From NCBI GenBank assembly GCA_005877185.1, contig VBPQ01000084.1, positions 1 to 6,457 on the forward strand: a stretch of DNA of 6,457 bases. Reading direction: 5' to 3'. The translations under genes were made by a program, and so were the position numbers. The first letter of the stretch is position 1; every line of letters starts with the position of its first letter. Below are positions 4,949-6,457 of the stretch, one piece after another. The DNA comes from Nitrososphaerota archaeon. Its GTDB lineage: Archaea > Thermoproteota > Nitrososphaeria > Nitrososphaerales > Gagatemarchaeaceae. The notes below the pieces were generated by a model that did not search any database, was not told where the DNA came from, and was given only the letters and a program-made list of their open reading frames with translations.

Positions 4949-5575
4949 GTGGAATCAATCGCCTACGAGAGACTCGTCCTCTTGGCGCTCTTGGCGACCG
5001 GAGTCCTTGGCGTCGCTGCCTTCCTGCTCCCGGCGCCGAAAGCGGTGGGGCCAGTCTCCGCAACAGGAAACGGGGGCTCGGAGCTAGTGCTCAACCTCTC
5101 AGTCAACAGCAGCTCATTTTCTCAGGGCAAGAGTCTGCAAGTCTATATCAGCGAGACCAACAGTCTCTCATCAATGAACAACGTCACGGTCGCGCAGAAC
5201 TGGGGGACGACCTTCTCGCTGGGTCGATGCAGCGCCGACTATCCGTTCGGTATCGTCCTGCTGAAGGGGTATTACACGCTCGAGAACTTCACGCAGGGGG
5301 AGAAGGTGAGTCTGCAGAGCCCCGTCCAGAATTACCTGTGCGTGAGGCCACCCTTCTCCACGAGCTACTACCACTTCCTCCCGAAGAGCGACTCCGCGGT
5401 CGTGCAGGTCGACATGGGCAACCAGACGGTAACCTGGCCCATGGGGACCTCAATCTCAATCACGGGCTACTGGACCGCTCAGGGGAGTTTCGCCCCTCTC
5501 CAGCACGGCGCCTACACGCTGGTCGCGGGCGACGAGTGGGGAGCGCTTGCTCTGCTTCATTTCAGCGTGAACTAA
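4949..5575 (+). CDS. Signal-anchored extracellular protein, GDEWG/LHF family member 1 (unknown function)
   Basis: This 208-residue protein has one N-terminal hydrophobic segment (about 9-27) after a short polar start, then an extracellular domain. The segment may be a signal peptide or a membrane anchor. The domain holds five Asn-X-Ser/Thr sequons (N49, N53, N78, N113, N158), consistent with archaeal N-glycosylation, and two cysteines (94, 131) that could pair. It looks all-beta. It aligns by eye with the next gene over its whole domain: NSLSSMNNV, CSADYPFGIVLLKGYYT, FLPKSDSA, ITGYW, and a closing GAYTLVAGDEWGALALLHF. I do not recognise a named family. The ending, about a protein that 'gives' (G-x-Y-T) an Ig-like strand, resembles BsuPI- or cohesin-like beta modules, but weakly. 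GTG at 4949 is supported by the TATA-like box upstream. It lies 90 nt after the PIN gene and 62 nt before its paralogue. Confidence 0.8.
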   Translation: MESIAYERLVLLALLATGVLGVAAFLLPAPKAVGPVSATGNGGSELVLNLSVNSSSFSQGKSLQVYISETNSLSSMNNVTVAQNWGTTFSLGRCSADYPFGIVLLKGYYTLENFTQGEKVSLQSPVQNYLCVRPPFSTSYYHFLPKSDSAVVQVDMGNQTVTWPMGTSISITGYWTAQGSFAPLQHGAYTLVAGDEWGALALLHFSVN

Positions 5576-5631
5576 GCCCTCGTTCTGTAAGCGCGAGGTC
5601 AATCGCGTCTCGAGGCCGTTCTAATGGGTAG

Positions 5632-5640
5632 TACTATATG
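5632..5640 (+). promoter_or_regulatory. TATA-like box overlapping the annotated ATG of the second exoprotein gene
   Basis: TACTATATG is the only clear TATA-like element upstream of this gene, yet it includes the ATG at 5638. It is centred 32 nt before an in-frame TTG at 5668, the same geometry as other genes in the window. It may therefore mark the true start as the TTG. No comparable box is found 26-33 nt before the ATG. Confidence 0.35.
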
Positions 5641-6457
5641 CCCCAACGGGTTAACGACGATACTACATTGAAGGCAGGCAGTTCCCCGGCAACTAATTCG
5701 ACTGCGACGGTTTTCGGATTGGTAGTCGTCGCACTAATAGCGGTCGTTGGGGTCACCTCGGCGTTGCTCTCTCCCAGAAACTCCTTTCCGCCTCCGTCCT
5801 CATATTTCGCCAGTGGTTCGACCACTGCGAAGTCAGTCGATGGTCTGGCTCTCAACCTCTTGCTGAATTCGACCAGGATAAGGCCAGGCCAAGGAATCGC
5901 CATAACAGTCCAAGAAAAGAACACTCTCTCGAGTGTTAACAACGTGTCAGCCTCCATGGAGTGGCCGTTAAGCGGATTGAGCCTCGGACCCTGTGGTCCC
6001 CTCAACTTTCCCGTAGGGGTGGCCATCATTCAAGGATACTATACCTCCTCCGATGTCTCTGCGGGGCGACCTCTTGGTCTGTACCAGCCGGGGGAGTATT
6101 CGTGCCCAGCGATGTTGAGCGGTATTGGCGCCTACGTCTTCCAGCCATCGAGTGACAGGGCCAGCATCGTCGGGAGCTGTAATCCTGAACCGTGCTTCAC
6201 GGAGAATATGTCCTCGACTATTGGGGCGAAGGGTTACTGGGTTGAGAACCTCCTTATGGGCAGCGCATTCAGCGACTTCGCTCCTGGGTTGTACACGGCG
6301 GTCGGTGGGGATGAATGGGGGACTCTGGCGGTTCTTCACTTCCTCGTCGCGCAGACAACTGGCGTTCAAGGGCTCGTACTCCGTGTCGTGCGGGACTCCT
6401 CCGGGCAGCCCATGGGAGGGGTTTCAGTGACGGCGGGGCCAGCATCATCGAAGAAGG
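5638..6457 (+). CDS. Signal-anchored extracellular protein, GDEWG/LHF family member 2 with extra C-terminal Ig-like segment (3' end outside window)
   Basis: The frame is open from ATG at 5638 to the window end (273 codons so far). A hydrophobic segment at about residues 25-44 is followed by a Ser/Pro-rich linker, then a domain paralogous to the preceding gene. Shared elements are NTLSSVNNV (95-103), FPVGVAIIQGYYT (124-136), FQPSSDRA (168-175), KGYW (198-201) and GLYTAVGGDEWGTLAVLHF (217-235). It has four cysteines (119, 156, 181, 186) against two in the paralogue. After residue 240 it continues with GVQGLVLRVVRDSSGQPMGGVSVT, the typical start of a carboxypeptidase-regulatory-like (Ig-type) beta module often found as stalk or repeat domains in surface proteins; the paralogue ends before this point. 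ATG 5638 or TTG 5668 may be the start. The function is unknown, probably cell-surface. The tandem arrangement indicates gene duplication with later domain gain or loss. Confidence 0.8.
   Translation, partial: MPQRVNDDTTLKAGSSPATNSTATVFGLVVVALIAVVGVTSALLSPRNSFPPPSSYFASGSTTAKSVDGLALNLLLNSTRIRPGQGIAITVQEKNTLSSVNNVSASMEWPLSGLSLGPCGPLNFPVGVAIIQGYYTSSDVSAGRPLGLYQPGEYSCPAMLSGIGAYVFQPSSDRASIVGSCNPEPCFTENMSSTIGAKGYWVENLLMGSAFSDFAPGLYTAVGGDEWGTLAVLHFLVAQTTGVQGLVLRVVRDSSGQPMGGVSVTAGPASSKK

Noticed and set aside
5227..5631. 134-residue plus-strand frame overlapping the first exoprotein gene
   Set aside because: Arg/Gly-rich shadow of the 4949-5575 gene, whose product is supported by a tandem paralogue.
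1..6457. CRISPR array, insertion sequence ends, rRNA or integrase
   Set aside because: No regularly spaced direct repeats, terminal inverted repeats with a transposase, conserved rRNA segments or recombinase motifs were seen on either strand.

Overview
The window looks archaeal. Two adjacent proteins carry class III (prepilin-peptidase type) leaders directly before a hydrophobic pilin helix. There are two VapBC-like modules of families common in archaea (UPF0175 with a DUF3368-type PIN protein, and AbrB with a PIN protein). AT-rich TATA-like boxes sit about 26-33 nt upstream of several start codons with no Shine-Dalgarno sequence, as in leaderless archaeal transcripts. GTG and TTG starts are frequent, and secreted proteins are rich in Asn-X-Ser/Thr sequons. 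GC content is moderate to high. A Thermoproteota (Nitrososphaeria-like) or Thermoplasmatota host would fit, but the sequence alone does not settle the phylum.

Layout. 1-133: Ser/Thr-rich C-terminal tail of a protein that begins before the window (+). 134-409: intergenic, with a strong hairpin (215-240), a second hairpin followed by a T-rich tract (266-298), and a TATA-like box (376-386). 410-685: small two-helix membrane protein (+). 2847-682 (-): two-gene type IV pilin-like operon, a 182-194 aa pilin followed one codon later by a very large 525 aa pilin-like protein with eight cysteines. 2848-3224: no convincing gene. 4035-3225 (-): a DUF3368-type PIN nuclease followed by an overlapping UPF0175/RHH-like antitoxin. 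4036-4196: divergent promoter region with two palindromes. 4197-4858 (+): an AbrB-family antitoxin and a VapC-like PIN protein that seems to have lost both its start codon and its first catalytic Asp. 4949-5575 and 5638-6457 (+): two tandem, related secreted or membrane-anchored proteins. The second runs off the window and carries an extra C-terminal Ig-like segment.

How the parts fit. Two cell-surface clusters (pilins; tandem anchored exoproteins) flank a small island of two head-to-head toxin-antitoxin modules sharing one 161 bp promoter region. The most interesting signals are the apparently disarmed second VapC beside an intact antitoxin, the palindromes between the divergent modules, the oversized cysteine-rich pilin, and the unrecognised GDEWG/LHF exoprotein family.
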